Positions 24,160 through 38,245 are shown, numbered from the stretch's first letter. The stretch is DNA of 64,000 nt from Anagrus nilaparvatae (GCA_022575985.1 JAKSXM010000137.1:15766001-15830000), one strand, 5' to 3'. The notes: generated from the sequence alone by a model not told the origin. Program-made: numbers and translations.

Positions 24160-24362
24160 TTGGTGCACATGGGTTTTTTGGGTCGCTGATAACGAATTTT
24201 TGGGTCAGACTACTAAAAATTGGTAATTGACCCTTAAAATTGCTAAAAAATTAACTCTTTTTAGAGGTAGTCTTTACTAATTTAAGGGTGACACGCCAAT
24301 TTTTTATAGGCAAGACCCGGAAATTCGCTATCAGTGACCTAAAAAACCTATAGTATACCAAT
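24160..24362. mobile_element. Foldback repeat, GGTCGCTGATMACGAAT family, locus 1
   Basis: The left arm (GGGTTTTTTGGGTCGCTGAT, then AACGAATTT and GGGTC) pairs with the right arm (GACCCGGAAATTCG, CTATCAGTGACCTAAAAAAC). Arms are about 78 bp with a loop of about 48 bp. Related arms occur at 33225-33700 and 61040-61115. There is no ORF. Confidence 0.75.
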
Positions 24363-25459
24363 GCTCAAAACAGCCATTAAAAACTAAATACCCTAAACTA
24401 CGGTTGACTGGAGTAAAAGTCACCAAAATTCTTATGGGCAGCGTGCTTATAAATAAAGCAAATAAAAAATAATTATAATTTTCTCCATAAAACTTATGAA
24501 AAATAGTAAAGTAATTATATTATCTGCAAACTAAATAATCTTTTATGCAAACATACATAAATAATAAGTTAAAGAGTTTAGTGATATGATAATAAAATGA
24601 GTAATATATTAAAATAAAACTTAAAATCTCCATATAAGTTTAATATAATTATAATAAACTCATAAAGCTTAAAGACAAAGTGCATATTTAAATAGATGAA
24701 ATGAAAAAAAAAATGTTAAAAGCGAGTATTTTGCAATATATATAAGGTCCATTTAAACATTATATCATATAAAACTAGACTTTTTAAACATACATATATA
24801 TATGTATATTGAAATTATATATCTTTGTATAGGTAAAATTCATTTGTATAATATAGTGAATGAGAGAAGGAGACAGCACTTAGTGGTTATTACATAGGAG
24901 ATAATCTCAACGATTAAAATAAATTTAGTATGAGCATTAATTACTTTGGAATATCTAACCTGAGGACGGTTATTGCTATTTTAAACAGATGTTCTGGGAA
25001 TCCAAAAACGGTATAATATAGGAATTATTAAATATTATACATTTGTATTGCATTTATTATTCTCATAATGATCATAGTAATCTAACAAATGTTTTAAGTC
25101 GCAATAAATATAAAAAAATTCAGTTTTTGTTAAAAAAATATATATAAACATGTCGATTACTTTATTTCTGCTGAAAAAACCATCGTAATAAATGTCATGA
25201 ATTAAAGTGTGACCCTAAATCTTAGTTGCGGAGGCATCGAATGAATTATTTTATACTACTTGGAAGTTAATATTTCTTCATTATGTGTTAATGTTTTGTA
25301 AAAAAGGGAGAGAATATGCTTTAAGAAAATCTGCTTTATTCATTTTCTTTGCTTTATTTTACGACTTTATTCTGTAAATTATGTCTTTTTAAAATATATA
25401 TACTCGAACATTTAGCTGAGTTAAGTAAACATTGTTTTAGAAATTATTTAGTGTAAATA

Positions 25460-27017
25460 CACTATAAAAAATAATAAAATTTTAAGAAGTTAATATTAAC
25501 TTCGTACCCATTAAGTCCCCGAAAGTGAATAATCCCTTGATTCAAGTTAACGGGGTTAAATCAATGCATACCAACCTTGAATCAGCTGACGTATATTTGT
25601 TAAAATAGCTGTCTTTTAGACTCAGGTCAACTTAATATTAGCCTGAATCCGGTAACTATATATTTGACTTAAGTGTTAGTTATAACTCCCTGAAATTTCT
25701 ATCATCTCCTCGAATACCTTCGGGATGAAAATGGACCGTACGAGTGAAAACTGATATCCTGGAGGAAAAATTTTTAATTTTTCATCCAAAACAATTTTCC
25801 AATTTTCCAAGATGGCGGACCAAAAAACATGAATATAGAAACTTTCTACATTATCTGAGGGTTTTCGGGGTCGAAAAAAACGTTTCTATTAATGAAAATT
25901 TTAATTTTTTTGTCCCAGCATATTTTCCAATTTCCCAATATGGCGGACCAAAAAACATTTCAGAATAAGCTTTTTACATTGCAAGGGAGTTTTCGAGGTC
26001 GAGAAAAACCTTTTTATGAATGAAAATTGGAATTTTTTTGCCCCAGCATATTTTCCAATTTTCCAATATGGCGGACCAAAAAACATTTCAGAATAAGCTT
26101 TTTACATTGCAAGGGGGTTTTCGAGGTCGAGAAAAACCTTTTTATGAATGAAAATTGGAATTTTTTTGCCCCAGCATATTTTCCAATTTTCCAATATGGC
26201 GGACCAAAAAACATTTCAGAATAAGCTTTTTACATTGCCAGGGGATTTTCGAGGTCGAGAAAAACGTTTTTATGAATGAAAATTGACATTTTTTTGCCCC
26301 AGCATATTTTCCAATTTTCCAATATGGCGGACCAAAAAACATTTTAGAATAAGCTTTTTACATTGCAAAGGGGTTTAGAGGTCGAGAAAATCGTTTTTAT
26401 GAAGTTTTTATTTACATGTTTTTTGGTCCGCCATCTTGGAAAATTGGAAAATTTGCTGGGGCAAAAAAATTAAAATTTTCATTCATAAAAACGTTTTTCT
26501 CGACCCCGAAAACCCTTAAGTAATGTAGAAAGTTTTTATTTTCATGTTTTTTGGTCCGCCATATTGGAAAATTGGAAAATTGTTTTGGATGAAAAATTAA
26601 AAATTTCGCCTCCAGGATATCAGTTTTCCCTCATACGGTCCATTTTCATCCCGAAGGTATTCGAGGAGATGACAGAAATTTCAGGGAGTAGCTCCCTAAA
26701 TCAGGGAGTATAATATAAATATTATTATATTTACGGGCTTGTACTATATTTTTTTTATGTCTAAGATAAGCTTGAATTTATTTCAATGTTATATTTGGAT
26801 ATAACAAATTCGAATTAGCTTAAATTAGCCCAATTACATTTTTTGTATCAAGCTAATATTTTGCTGAAAGAAGCTTGCTTTCAATTGAATTACGGGATCT
26901 CCCGTCAAGTCAGTGTTTAAGTTGATTCAAGTAAATTTTCGCTTCGCCGTATTTACCTTCGCGCTTAGGTTGCGTCAACTTCGCCTAGCTTGGCAATACT
27001 CTATATTTTTCATAGTG
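25460..27017. mobile_element. Candidate larger element with CACTATRAAAAAT ends
   Basis: CACTATAAAAAATA at 25460 and its inverse (ATTTTTCATAGTG) ending at 27017 are both flanked by TA, as in TA-inserting transposons. The interior holds the complex foldback at 25685-26690 plus a less AT-rich right part (26890-27000) with no clear ORF. The short TIR makes this assignment tentative. Confidence 0.4.
25685..26690. repeat. Asymmetric foldback of 128-bp units
   Basis: Five direct units carry TGGCGGACCAAAAAACAT at exact 128-bp spacing (25813, 25941, 26069, 26197, 26325). Two inverted units follow (near 26428 and 26556). The whole is bounded by about 80-bp inverted arms: ACTCCCTGAAATTTC on the left and GAAATTTCAGGGAGT on the right, with CCTTCGGGATGAAAATGGAC and its inverse just inside. 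Open frames on both strands are by-products of a repeat whose period is not a multiple of three. Confidence 0.9.
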
Positions 27018-30000
27018 TATAATTTTGTTTAATTTTTGATAATTTAGTGCTTTTAGTACGAGCTTAATAATTATATTTTAAATCAAGCTTTTGTTTTAAT
27101 AAAGCATTTTTAATTATGAAAATTAATCAAGTTCGTTTTCAAAATTGACATTCCTTCTACCGAAATTAACTTTAAGTTTGAGTAGTATTTAGGATTAATG
27201 ATTCAAAATTATGGTCAAAGTTTTTAGTGTACTTTTTTACATTTACCGAACGCCTTTATTAGTTAGGGAATTTCATTTCAAACTTAAAAACTTACGATAA
27301 AAAATTAACGTTTCTAAATCTAATAATAAAATTAACGTTTCTAAATATAAGTAAAATCAGTACCAAAACTAATTTTGTTTTTCAACAAAGTATTGGAATT
27401 AATTTTTTGCTTGCTGTTTAAAAATTGATGAAAATTATCTATAAAAATTAAACCCAGCTATTATATTATGAGCCTTGAAATTTTGGACCCTAGCTAACTT
27501 TTATTTATAAAATACATCAAAATTGGTAATATCAAAATCAGAATACAGCATACCCCTTTTCTACGTTTAATTCAAAAAACCCTACACAAAAGATTGTCTA
27601 TTACCACGAATGTAGATAAAAATCTTAATAAAAAAATTCATTTAAAAAATTGTTATCTCGAATCTTTTATAATATTTAAAAAAAAAATAAATCTAACAAA
27701 GCTCTACCATTTATAAATAGAAAAATAATAATAAAAGAATCTTCATCTCCAAGAATGCGCGAAATATATTATTGTTTGTTTTGTCAAGTTTAGGTATAAG
27801 TTCAAGAGTCTTTTTTTCTTCTTCTATATTCTTCAGGTGGAAGTTCGAGTATATGAACTCCTTGGCAACGCTAGACGCGATATATATATTTTTTTTCTTC
27901 ATATTTTTCAATGATATCAAGATAAAAGCTTGTTCTTCCCACGCTTTCATGCAAAAATATAAAAAAAATCTTTTTATTTTTCTTCTATCCTTCTCGTTGA
28001 CGTCCACTCAACCCTCGTTATATATTTGCGCAGGACGAGCCCTTTTAATGAATGAATATCAAAAGAAACGGATTAATTCATACTTTATTTAGATATATGA
28101 AAATATTTTTTTTTTATTCTCTCTTCAAGAGTGAGAGTAATGGTAAGTTCTTTTTTTGAATGTTAACGTGGCGTTTATTATAAAAAATAATATGTACGGA
28201 AAAGATGATGAAGAAATTGAATAGGGGATATTTTTCAAGTACTTTTTCTAGATGAGGAGATTTTTTTAAATAGAATAAAAAAGAGATTCAGGTATTCGAT
28301 AACACTGATGAATTTAAAAAATAAATTTTTTACTGATTTTTTAAACAAAAAATATTTAATTATTTAACTATTCAAAAAGTAATTAAATAAAGTTTTTATA
28401 ATTTTTTTATTCAACGCGAAAAAGAAACTTGGATTATTTCTTTTTTTTTGTTCAGCGAAAAAGTATCAATTTTTTTTTAAATATGAAAAAAAAATTGTAT
28501 GATAAGATTATATTATTATACAACTTTATATTTTTTTTTCATTTAATCTTGAAAACTTTTTTTTTTTAAGAGAAATAATACTTAAAAAAAAATTTTTGTT
28601 GAAAAGAAAAATTGAAGAAAAATGAAATATTATAAAGAATAATAAAATAAAGAAAAAAGAGACAAACTGAATAAATTTTTTTTTTAAGAAATAAAAGAAA
28701 ATTTAGAGCGAGAAAATAAAAGTAAGTGTAAGAATAAACTGCCCAAGGAAAAAAAAAAGTGCATTACTTTTGTTTGTATTAATCTTTAAAAAAAAACGTT
28801 TAAATGGACTAGAAAAAGATACGAAAAACTTTACTAATTTCAAAAAGTCAACTTTTTTTTTATTTCTTTTCTCAATGGCTAAAAGTACTTTAGCATAAAT
28901 TTTTGACGTTAAAAATAGAATTTTATAGATAAATAAATATTTTTTTGTAAAAACATTGATTCAAAAAGAAAAAAATAAAGTTTTAAATTAAAAGGTGTCA
29001 TTTTGTAAAGCCTTGGTGTCAAGAATAAAAAATTTTGTCTTTTTTTAAATGCTGGCTTTTACACTCGAGTTAAGATCGAAGAGAAAACTTTTTTATTTTA
29101 ATTTTATGTACAGAGTGCAAGAAGGAATAGAAATTTTTAAAAAACTATATGGAGAATAATCGAGAAATAAGAAAAAAAACTGAAACTTTCATTAACAGGA
29201 CGAAGAAGAAGAAGAAGCGTGTCGTTTTTATACAGAAAAGAGTCAGTCCGTAAAGTATTTTTTTTTTTGCCAACTTTTAAATTACGTTTTACTAAGAAAA
29301 CTGCCGGTTTTGCAATTGCTTTTTTATAAAATACTTATTGCGCATATAAACTTAGATAAAACTTTTCAAAAACTCTCCTCCACCTACAAATCTGTTTTTT
29401 ATTTAGAAAAAAAAATTATTTTAATAAAAGTAAATTTGTCTTTCTCGTCAATTAATTAATTCAGTTAAATAATTATTACAGTACATCTCTGTCTTCTATG
29501 TTCTAAAGTGATGAGTTATATCTATAACTTTGATTAACCTAATTACATTTATAAGTATAATTACACTAAAAAATATAACTTTTTTTTAACCAAGTTCGTA
29601 GCAAAAAAAAAAGTAATAAATCTGATGTTGCATAATTTGGCTACATCAGCAGAATAAAAAAAAAAGGAATTTTTTATATATTCGAGGTAAAACCACAAGT
29701 ACGTTAACCAATATATATAAAATATAGGAAATATGAGAGTAAGGAACAAAAAAAATGTAGAACAGGTATATTATGAGATAGATAAATTTTATAAAAGCTC
29801 GCGTAATTTGTCACGCATGGCATCATGAGAAGGCAAAGAAGAAGAGATTATTATCCCCCTTTTTTTCCTTATAGTTTTTTTATTCTGTGTAATTTACCAT
29901 GTGTTAACTTGTTTTATATTATGTAAAGATGAAGTGGTACGTTTTATCGATCAAATTTCTTTAGAAAGTTCGTAAATTTTCAAGTTTTTGTATTTATTAT

Positions 30001-30530
30001 TACTTTTTTTTTGGAAAAGTTTGACGTGAAATCGAATATATTTAAAATATTTTTGACAAAAAAAAGTTTATCAATCTATGTTACTTGTCAATTTCAAATT
30101 TTATGTTGTTAAAAAATCTGTGTATGCATGTTTTAAAAATTGCATTTTTCAATATCGATAAAATGCGGGATTTTAAATTTTGTTAAAATTTTACGAATTC
30201 ACAAAAAGAAACACAATCATAATTGATGGGTACTTTACAGCCATTATAATGTTCTAAAATATTTATATTAATGTAGATGTCAGTTTTCTCGAAAGTGAAA
30301 TGGATTTCTAATACTATATAAGAAGGATAACTTTTTGAAGTTAATATACTTTCTGAAAAATAAATTTGTAACTTACTAATTATTATTAACGTTTATAAAG
30401 GGCGAGCGAAATATTAAAATATTTTTGCACCTTTCTTAATTAAAAATATTGAATACTGGGTCCATAACCTATTGAGATAGGGGTTGTGTTGAAAATATTG
30501 AGAATGTTTAGTATCCTTAGATATTTAGCA
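27018..30530. other. AT-rich non-coding stretch
   Basis: No gene is seen. There are many A/T runs. A short 27-bp direct duplication (AAAATTAACGTTTCTAAAT) lies near 27300-27345. The complementary frames at 27711-28092 have no domain. Confidence 0.55.
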
Positions 30531-31014
30531 TTAAGGTAGTATAAGCGTGGAGTGAAAGAGAGATATTTTTTTTTCGGACCTCTTTCTTCCTCTCGCGAGT
30601 TTCGTATAAGAAATTCAAAAATGTTTTTGTTTATATTTCTGTAAATAAACTTCTAGGAGCTCTGAAATTTTTTCTATGAGTTTTTATAATAATAAATTAT
30701 ATTTTAACCAAGTATTATCAAAATCTGTTCTGTAAATTTTTTTTTGAAGCTTTTAAAATCTCTTACGGTGAATAAGTATGTAATATAAATAAGCACGTAT
30801 TGTAAAAAATTTACAGAACAGATTTTGATAATATTTGGTTAAAATCTAATTTATTATTATAAAAACTCATAGAAAAAATTTCAGAGCTCCTAGAAGTTTA
30901 TTTACAGAAATATAAACAAAAACATTTTGGAATTTCTTATACGAAACTCGCGAGAGGAAGAAAGAGGTCCGAAAAAAAATATCGCTCTGTCGCTCCACGC
31001 TTATACTACCTTAA
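30531..31014. mobile_element. Long-arm foldback transposon flanked by TTAA
   Basis: Inverted arms of about 205 bp are nearly perfect. GGTAGTATAAGCGTGGAG follows TTAA on the left, and CTCCACGCTTATACTACC precedes TTAA on the right. Internally, TCTAGGAGCTCTGAAATTTT pairs with its complement. A loop of about 70 bp separates the arms. TTAA on both sides suggests a TTAA-targeting family (piggyBac- or Kolobok-type), non-autonomous. Confidence 0.85.
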
Positions 31015-31044
31015 GTTTTGAATTTTAAAGAATGTATAATTTTT

Positions 31045-31390
31045 GGGCGCTATCCCCTGGTCATGATTGTCGCTGTCCATCCATACCGGGGTAGTTTTCC
31101 GAATCCCGAAAATTAAGTATACGTATACTTTCTAATGCAGAATAATAAAAACTAGAAAGATTGTAAGGCAGATAAATCAAAATTCCTAAAAATCAGTGCA
31201 AAATTGATAAAATAGTTATTATTTGTAAAAAGTAAAAATTTACGATGAAATACAAGGTTTCAGAAAATAAAAGTCAGAAATTCTCTTATTTAAAATTTTT
31301 ATGTATTCTAATTTTAAGAATCCGGAATTGAATTTTTCCCCAAAATTTATTTATGGACAACATCAGTTATTACCAATAAATGGCGCCCTA
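31045..31390. mobile_element. TIR element, GGCGCCATTTA family, copy 2
   Basis: It begins GGGCGCTATCCCCTGGTCAT and ends ATTACCAATAAATGGCGCCC. The interior blocks (GTTTTCCGAATCCCGAAAAT, CTAGAAAGATTGTAAGGCAG) are almost identical to 20528-20921 in the same orientation. It sits only about 30 bp from the TTAA foldback. Confidence 0.85.
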
Positions 31391-33224
31391 GTTTTCCAAT
31401 AAAGTTGAATTTTATAAAATGTAATTTGTAAATAATTTCGAATTTCGTTAAGCTAATGGTTTACAAACTAACCTAAACTGTTCAAACACAATACTTTAAC
31501 ATAAATAATGACTTAATAAAAATTAAAAAAAAGAAAAAAATTTTTAATTACATTTATATTTATAATATGACATAATAATAATACATCCGTTTATTTAAAA
31601 AAATAATATAAAATGACTTCTTCCCTTGCGTATATACATATTAATATATGCACGTGCATTCTGCCGTGCGGTTAACCAATAAATCTTACAATTAGGCGTG
31701 TCTTTTTTTTAAGTAATATATGGGAATATATATAACCCTGCTTCAATATATATATACAACTTAATTATAAGTAGTAGGGGAAAATTATTACGTATATTAA
31801 AATTTTTGATATACAAATAAGTAATATTCATAAAAGGATATACGTTGATTTTTTTTTAGGTTATGTACAGACATAAGAAAAGGGACAATCAGGATCACTT
31901 TTTTATTATTTTAATTTATTCTTTATAAACATACAACACCAATATCACGCATGCTTGACTATATTTGAACAATAGTATTATTATTAAAAGGGGAAAAAAA
32001 ATTTTAAGTAAAAAATTTTCGACAAATTTTATATTGCGCTTTATGCGTCGTTGCGCTTTTTTTTTTAAATATATATTTTCCCTTTTGTACTTTAGGTGTG
32101 CAGATTAAAGTTAATATGTGAATTACAAGCTGGAACGATTCACATATTATTACTGTTTTATATTGTCTCTTTATATGTGTTGAGGGTTAATAGTAAAAAT
32201 ATTATACGCTGTTTTTTAAAAATTGCATATTATATATATATAAGACTGTATAAAAATTTGGATAACGTCCAATTTTTAAAATGTACGTACGTAAATTGTT
32301 TTTAATGCTATAAACATGAAATATTAAATTTTAATAACATATTTTCTTTATAATTAATGGTGTTAAGTAATCCATAAATTTTGTTTAAGTCTATAATTAT
32401 ACCAAAAGAAATTAAATATCAAATAACAATGAAAGAGTTTTGTTTATGATTATAAATCAAATTTATTTGGCCACCCCGTGTAAAAAATTTCATAAAAATT
32501 ATTTGAAGATCTCAAATAACAGTATTACATCTCATTAAGTGTGTTTTCTTTTATTCCCTGAGGTAAAAATACGTATGTATAATAATAGTCGTATATATAA
32601 AGTCATATTATACGTGACTACAGCTACATAAGTACTTGAAATCGCGTAAATATTCATGCTTGTATTGTATGATAGAAATAAGTTAGGAAAATTTAGTATA
32701 TAACGTTGACTTGAAGTAGTAATGAGTTCATATCATGAAAACATATTTCTCTAGTTACTCATACTACACATACATTATCATTAATATTTATGATAAAGTA
32801 GACGAAAACTTGAAATGGAAATTTTGAAATCCTTGTTGAAGGGTTTATTAACGAAATAATCGAGAATATCAAACAATTATATATATACAGAAATTTGTAT
32901 ATCTGCATAAGTTTCAAAATTTTAATTAAAATCTATATATTTAACACCCTTTTACTCAAACAATTATTTTTACCCTTTTTCGACTGTTTTTTTATTTACT
33001 TTTAAAACAAGGGAATTTTTATTAAAATAATGTTTTGCTTTGTTTTCAAGATTAATAAATTTGAATTTATAAGCAACATTTTAAAATTCAGAGCTGCTTG
33101 GATACATTAATAATACTTATAATCACAATACATTCTAAAAGCAGTGCTTGTGTAATAAACATGTATGAATCAAACCGAGCATATATTATTATTCCAGTAA
33201 AATCGCGGGGGAGCAGGTGTTTAG
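31391..33224. other. AT-rich non-coding stretch
   Basis: Nothing is recognised. The 69-codon ATG frame at 32096-32305 has no domain. Confidence 0.55.
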
Positions 33225-33700
33225 TTATTGGTCGTCGCTGATCACAAATTTCGGCAGAATTTCGGGGTGTTTTCTAAGAGAAATGAATGGAACCCCCTTA
33301 AATTTTCAAAAAATATCCCTACGAAAGGGTATTTCTGATGTATTCGAACTTGAAGCATCCAGATTTGGTACTTATGGGTTTTTGGTGTAGCTGATCACGA
33401 ATTTAGGGGCCCTGTCTACTAAAAATGGACGCTTCACCCTTACATTAGTTAAAATTTCCCCTAAAGAAGTAGTTTCTATGTATTTCATGTTTTTGAAAAT
33501 TTAAGAGAAATTCGTGAAATTTGTGATCAGCGATTCAAAAAATCCATGTGGATCAAACCAGGATATTAAAAGCACGAAAATAGCAAAAATAATCCTTTTA
33601 AGGGTTGCTAATTTTAGGGTGAAATATTAATTTTTCATAAAAAAATACCATGATCAGGGACCTACAAAACCAATTGTATACCAAATTTGGACATTCAAAT
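33225..33700. mobile_element. GGTCGCTGATMACGAAT repeat family, locus 2
   Basis: It contains several related arms in both orientations: GTCGCTGATCACAAATTT (about 33233), TGTAGCTGATCACGAATTTA (about 33386) and the inverted TTTGTGATCAGCGATTCAAA (about 33518). CCAGATTTGGTACTTATGGG precedes the second arm, as in locus 1. It is a composite or rearranged foldback without an ORF. Confidence 0.65.
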
Positions 33701-36700
33701 AGGGAATAAATAAGAAATAACCTTTTTAAGGGTAGCTTTTGCAATATTTATGAAAATTTATTTGAATTCGTAATACCTTAATTTATAATATTTTAAATTT
33801 AGACATTTTGTATTTTTTTTCATTCAGACTCCACAAAATGTCATAAAATTAATTAAATATTGCATTAAAAAATGAAAAATGAAAATTATCATAAAATAAT
33901 AATTATTACTATTATTAAACTGAAATAACATAAAAAGTGCAAATATTTAAACAACTAAAATTTAATGAACTAACAATATCATTTAATTTGTATTATTATT
34001 TAATTAAAAAAAATTAAACAAACAAAATATGCAATTTTTTTAACGCTACAATTCACAGATAATCCAATCCAAATAAAATAAAACTATCATTAAAATAATT
34101 AATCACTCTAACAAAAAAAAAAAAAAAAACAAATAATATACAAATCAAAGACCCCTTGAGTTTATAATACAAACAAATGAATAAAAATAGACCCTCCTCT
34201 AATTCCTTCCTTCTCTTATTTTTAATAACAAGAAAAAAAATTTTTCAATGTTACATAGAACTAATTGGCAAATTTTGTAGTTACTGATTCATCTGCTGAC
34301 GATTATTATAATTAGGAGGCAGTCCAGTATACTATATGGCTTACTGTGTGGGCAGCAGATGTAATGACCCTATGTATACCATGTATACTAACCACTTGTC
34401 TACATTTAGTATGTAAATTTACCAAAAATAATGTACATTTTAAATTTGAAGTTAATCAATTACTGTGTTTTTTTTTTCTTGGAAATAAATATTTAAAAAT
34501 CCGTTATGGAATTCAGAGCATGTCAGTTATAACAAACGATTATTGTAAATAAGGACAAGTCACGTGTATTATTATACTAACGGACGAACAATCTAGTTAA
34601 ATACATAAACTTCAGTTTTTATTCATATTTATGTTACGTGCAATGGACTGCCACTTATTTTCCAAAGGACTCATGGAAAAAAATGCAGGCCTAAAATAAT
34701 GCATCAAATCACAAATCAAAGGATCATATTTCATGCTATCAGGGCATAGTTTTATGACTTCGAGCTTTGTATTTTTCTGTATAACCACTTCAGCATTTAA
34801 TTGACACTATAATTCATCCATAAAAAATTTTTATACTTTTTAGCAAAATTGACGAAAATAATTTATGCGCTATATATATATAAGAGCTTGACGATAACCG
34901 AAGCATAAGGAAATTTAATTAACAGCGTTTATAGATTATTTATACGTATAGCCACATTTATGGACTATTGTGTGTAAAGAGTAAAGCCTAGGATTTGCAT
35001 TTTATTGACTTTGAAAATCAGGTCAATTTTATATATATATATAATGTTATAATTGCTTTTATATATATATATACATAAATTATAAGCGTAAATAAATAAA
35101 TCTTGTTTAAGTACATACAGAAAATAATAAAATATTTAAAAAAAATTTTTTTGCTTTATTTTTTTTGGATGCATATCACAGGTATAAGTAAAAAAGAAAA
35201 TTTAAAATTACAGGGAAGATGTATAAAAAGAAAAGCAATGTCACATTATACTGAAAGAACCTAAGTACGTAGAGATGCAAATGTAAAACAAACAAAAAAT
35301 AAAATAAAAAATTCCAAAAGCTTTTTTTATATACGTTGTTGTGATGTTGTCGTTTTTTTGAATTTTACTAGGTTTTAACGATTCTAGGTTTTTCCTCGTA
35401 AAGTGTAATAAGCGACAGATTACTTTAATAAAAAGTGGTTGCTGGACAATTGTTTTTTTATTTTTCTAAAGCTCTACTTTAGAGATAAAAATAAATTTTT
35501 AATCTTTAGTTTTATTTTTTGAGTTATTAATAAAGAGAATTCCGGAACAAGATACTATAGTTGGTGAAAACACTAAAAAAAAAAAAAATTTCTCATTGGA
35601 ATTACGCCCCTATACGCCCCCCTAAGGGTAGCCACTACCAAAATATACTCATTTTTTAAAAATTTCAATACTTTTAAGTCTTTAAAACTATTTTTCTTAG
35701 GTCTAAAGATTTTCTGTTATAGATAGATATCAGGGCAGAAAATTTTTAAAACCTCAAAAACCGATAATTTTTCGTTTTTTGGCTGTTTGTTGTTTGAAGT
35801 TCATAATTACCGTTTGCAGCCTAGTAAAAAAAACCCCGTATCTCATTCACGATTTTTACTGAAAAATTATGAATTTCGAAAAAAGAACTGCGACATATAG
35901 ATAAAAACTTTAATAAAAATAAAGTAAGGTAATAACATAGCTTTTTGACTTTGTTACTGTATATCAATAATGACTTTTATTTTTTTTTAACAAATAACAA
36001 CACGAGATTTTTTACAAATCTATCTTCATTATGTTGTTTTATCTAGTAAATCTCAAACAAAATAACTAAAGTAATATTTATTTAAATATAGATAATAAAA
36101 TCTAAAATTTCCGTCACTCTATTTATAACGTAAAGTAATTCTTCATACCAAAAAACTGATCATGTCCGATTAGGAGTAAATTTTATATTAAAAAAAAAAA
36201 AAAACCTTGTCATATATAAATACAATGTCAGAAATGCATTAATTATCCAATATTTTATTCACGCGCATGAAAAAAAAAAGTAAAGTTTTGTGCCCTCGTT
36301 TTTTTTATACTTAAAACATTTATATGGTATACTAGTTTATATATATTTTATGTATTTTAAACACGCGATTTTATAAAGAAAAAAAATTTTTACGTCATAT
36401 TAAATATTAAAAAAGATTGTTAAATTTATTTATGCTGAGCTAGTATCAGACGTAAGACGTGTTTATGAGGTAGAATGATTTTATTTAATTAATAATAATA
36501 ATCAATTATTTCTAGGAAAATGATATTATAATATGATTTTCAACTGATACAAACGAGAAAAAGTAATCTTACTTAATATTCTATGCAGAAACCACAATAA
36601 ACTCTCATTAGATAAAACACAATTAAATCTGAATTAAATAGAGATTAAAACAATATTCTCAAGTTAATATAAGAACTTGCATATTTTTTTAAAACCATTC

Positions 36701-38220
36701 AAATTATTTTAATGATAATAAATACTCATTTTAAGTTCATAACATGTTTTACTGATATTCTACTACACTTTAAACATTCTCTACGCTGATGCATAAAAAA
36801 AAGTTTTTGGAAATCTTCCTCCTAAAAGTTTGTTGATGTACACATGATATCAATAACCCATGCAAATTTTTAGCCCATTTGCGAGAGCCTTATTTTGGTG
36901 CAGCTTACCGAATTATCAAAATTCCAAAAACTTTTTAGAATTATTTAAATTTAGGGGATTAGAATATTTTCGTTAAAAGAGTATAGAACTATAGTTATAT
37001 ATAAGGATTTTAGGAGCTAAAAATTATTTTTTTTTTTTTGTTAAAATTATAAAGGCTTCAAGATTCAAAATATGAATTTAAACACGTTTCATGTTCGTTG
37101 ATTGTGAGTTCACAAACCGGTTATAAGTTTTTCAATTTGTAGCTTTAGGTTATATTACCAAAAATCAGTAATTTTGAGCTTTTGGGAATGAAAACCTCTT
37201 AAAATATGAATCATACGATTTTTAGGAGTGCAGTTGTAAAAGTTATTCTTTTTACGAGCTTTTTTATTAGATTTGAATGTGACATTTTTCGCAATTATTG
37301 ATTTTTCCCTTTGACATTACAGTTAAAATTTTAAATAATCAGGGAACCTAATATTTTTTTTTTTAAATTAATACAAAATATCTAATCCGCTTTCATTTTT
37401 GTTTGAAAAATAATTTGCTTGTTCAAAAATAAAATAAAAAAAACAACTAAAAATAAAATAAAATCTGTTTACGACATAAATAAAGCGTTATTAAATTTTT
37501 TTTATATTAATATTAAAACTTCGACAGTTTAATATTCTCAATAAAATAAAAATCGATTGTTTCAAATCTTTCTTTCATAAAAAAAAAGCGACTTAAAAAA
37601 AAAAACTTGCTTTTATAGTTGCAAAGTAAAAAACTAGTAATTATGGATTAACGATCTCATTAAATTCTTTTTTTTTAACTGTATTTTAGTTACAGCCAAT
37701 TATGTCACCGTAAAATTCACGTCTTTACCAGAGTATAAAACGACCACAGCAAAAAGTATACTTTTATTTTTAGAATCTTAACCGTTTTAACCACTGTTAA
37801 ATTTTATATTAAGTATGTATACTAATTTTTTTAATACTTTTTTATTTTACATGCATAAAAAAAATTTTTTAAATGAAGAATCGAGTATTATTTTAGAAAT
37901 GCAAAATTTACGTTGTATTTTCAAGATAAAATATTACAAATCGTACTTACATATTCAGATAAATGAAAATTCATGAAACAAAGATAAATTAACTGTAAAT
38001 AGAAAAAGTAGAAAAAGATAGAAAATTGAAATATATGAACGATTATCTTAGTTTCTAGTAAAACTATATTTCATATTATTCTGACGTTTGGTTAATTAAA
38101 CCTTCAGTAGTTAGTTATACATGTGTTGTAGCATAATATAAACTTTACATATAATAGAGGAGAAGGAAAATATCATAATATTTATTGTTGTTCCACAAGC
38201 TGTTATATGCTTCTTTGCTT
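33701..38220. other. AT-rich non-coding stretch
   Basis: No gene is supported. There are (TA)n tracts near 35028-35075. A slightly less AT-rich patch lies at 34290-34420, but no splice-bounded open frame could be defended. A short inverted pair (AAAAAGTTTTTGGAA and its complement) spans 36796-36932. Confidence 0.5.
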
Positions 38221-38245
38221 TTCATTATTAGAATCTTTTTTGTAT

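Noticed and set aside
25744..26342. Five overlapping frames of 61-74 codons on both strands sharing GPPYWKIGKYAGAKK-type text
   Set aside because: They arise from the 128-bp repeat. A period not divisible by three and presence on both strands argue against coding.
25685..26690. Regular spaced repeats considered as a CRISPR array
   Set aside because: The units are contiguous 128-bp repeats with inverted copies in a eukaryotic context; there are no spacers.
34272..34440. Less AT-rich patch considered as a possible exon
   Set aside because: Possible splice sites exist on both strands, but no open frame with a recognisable protein could be chosen.
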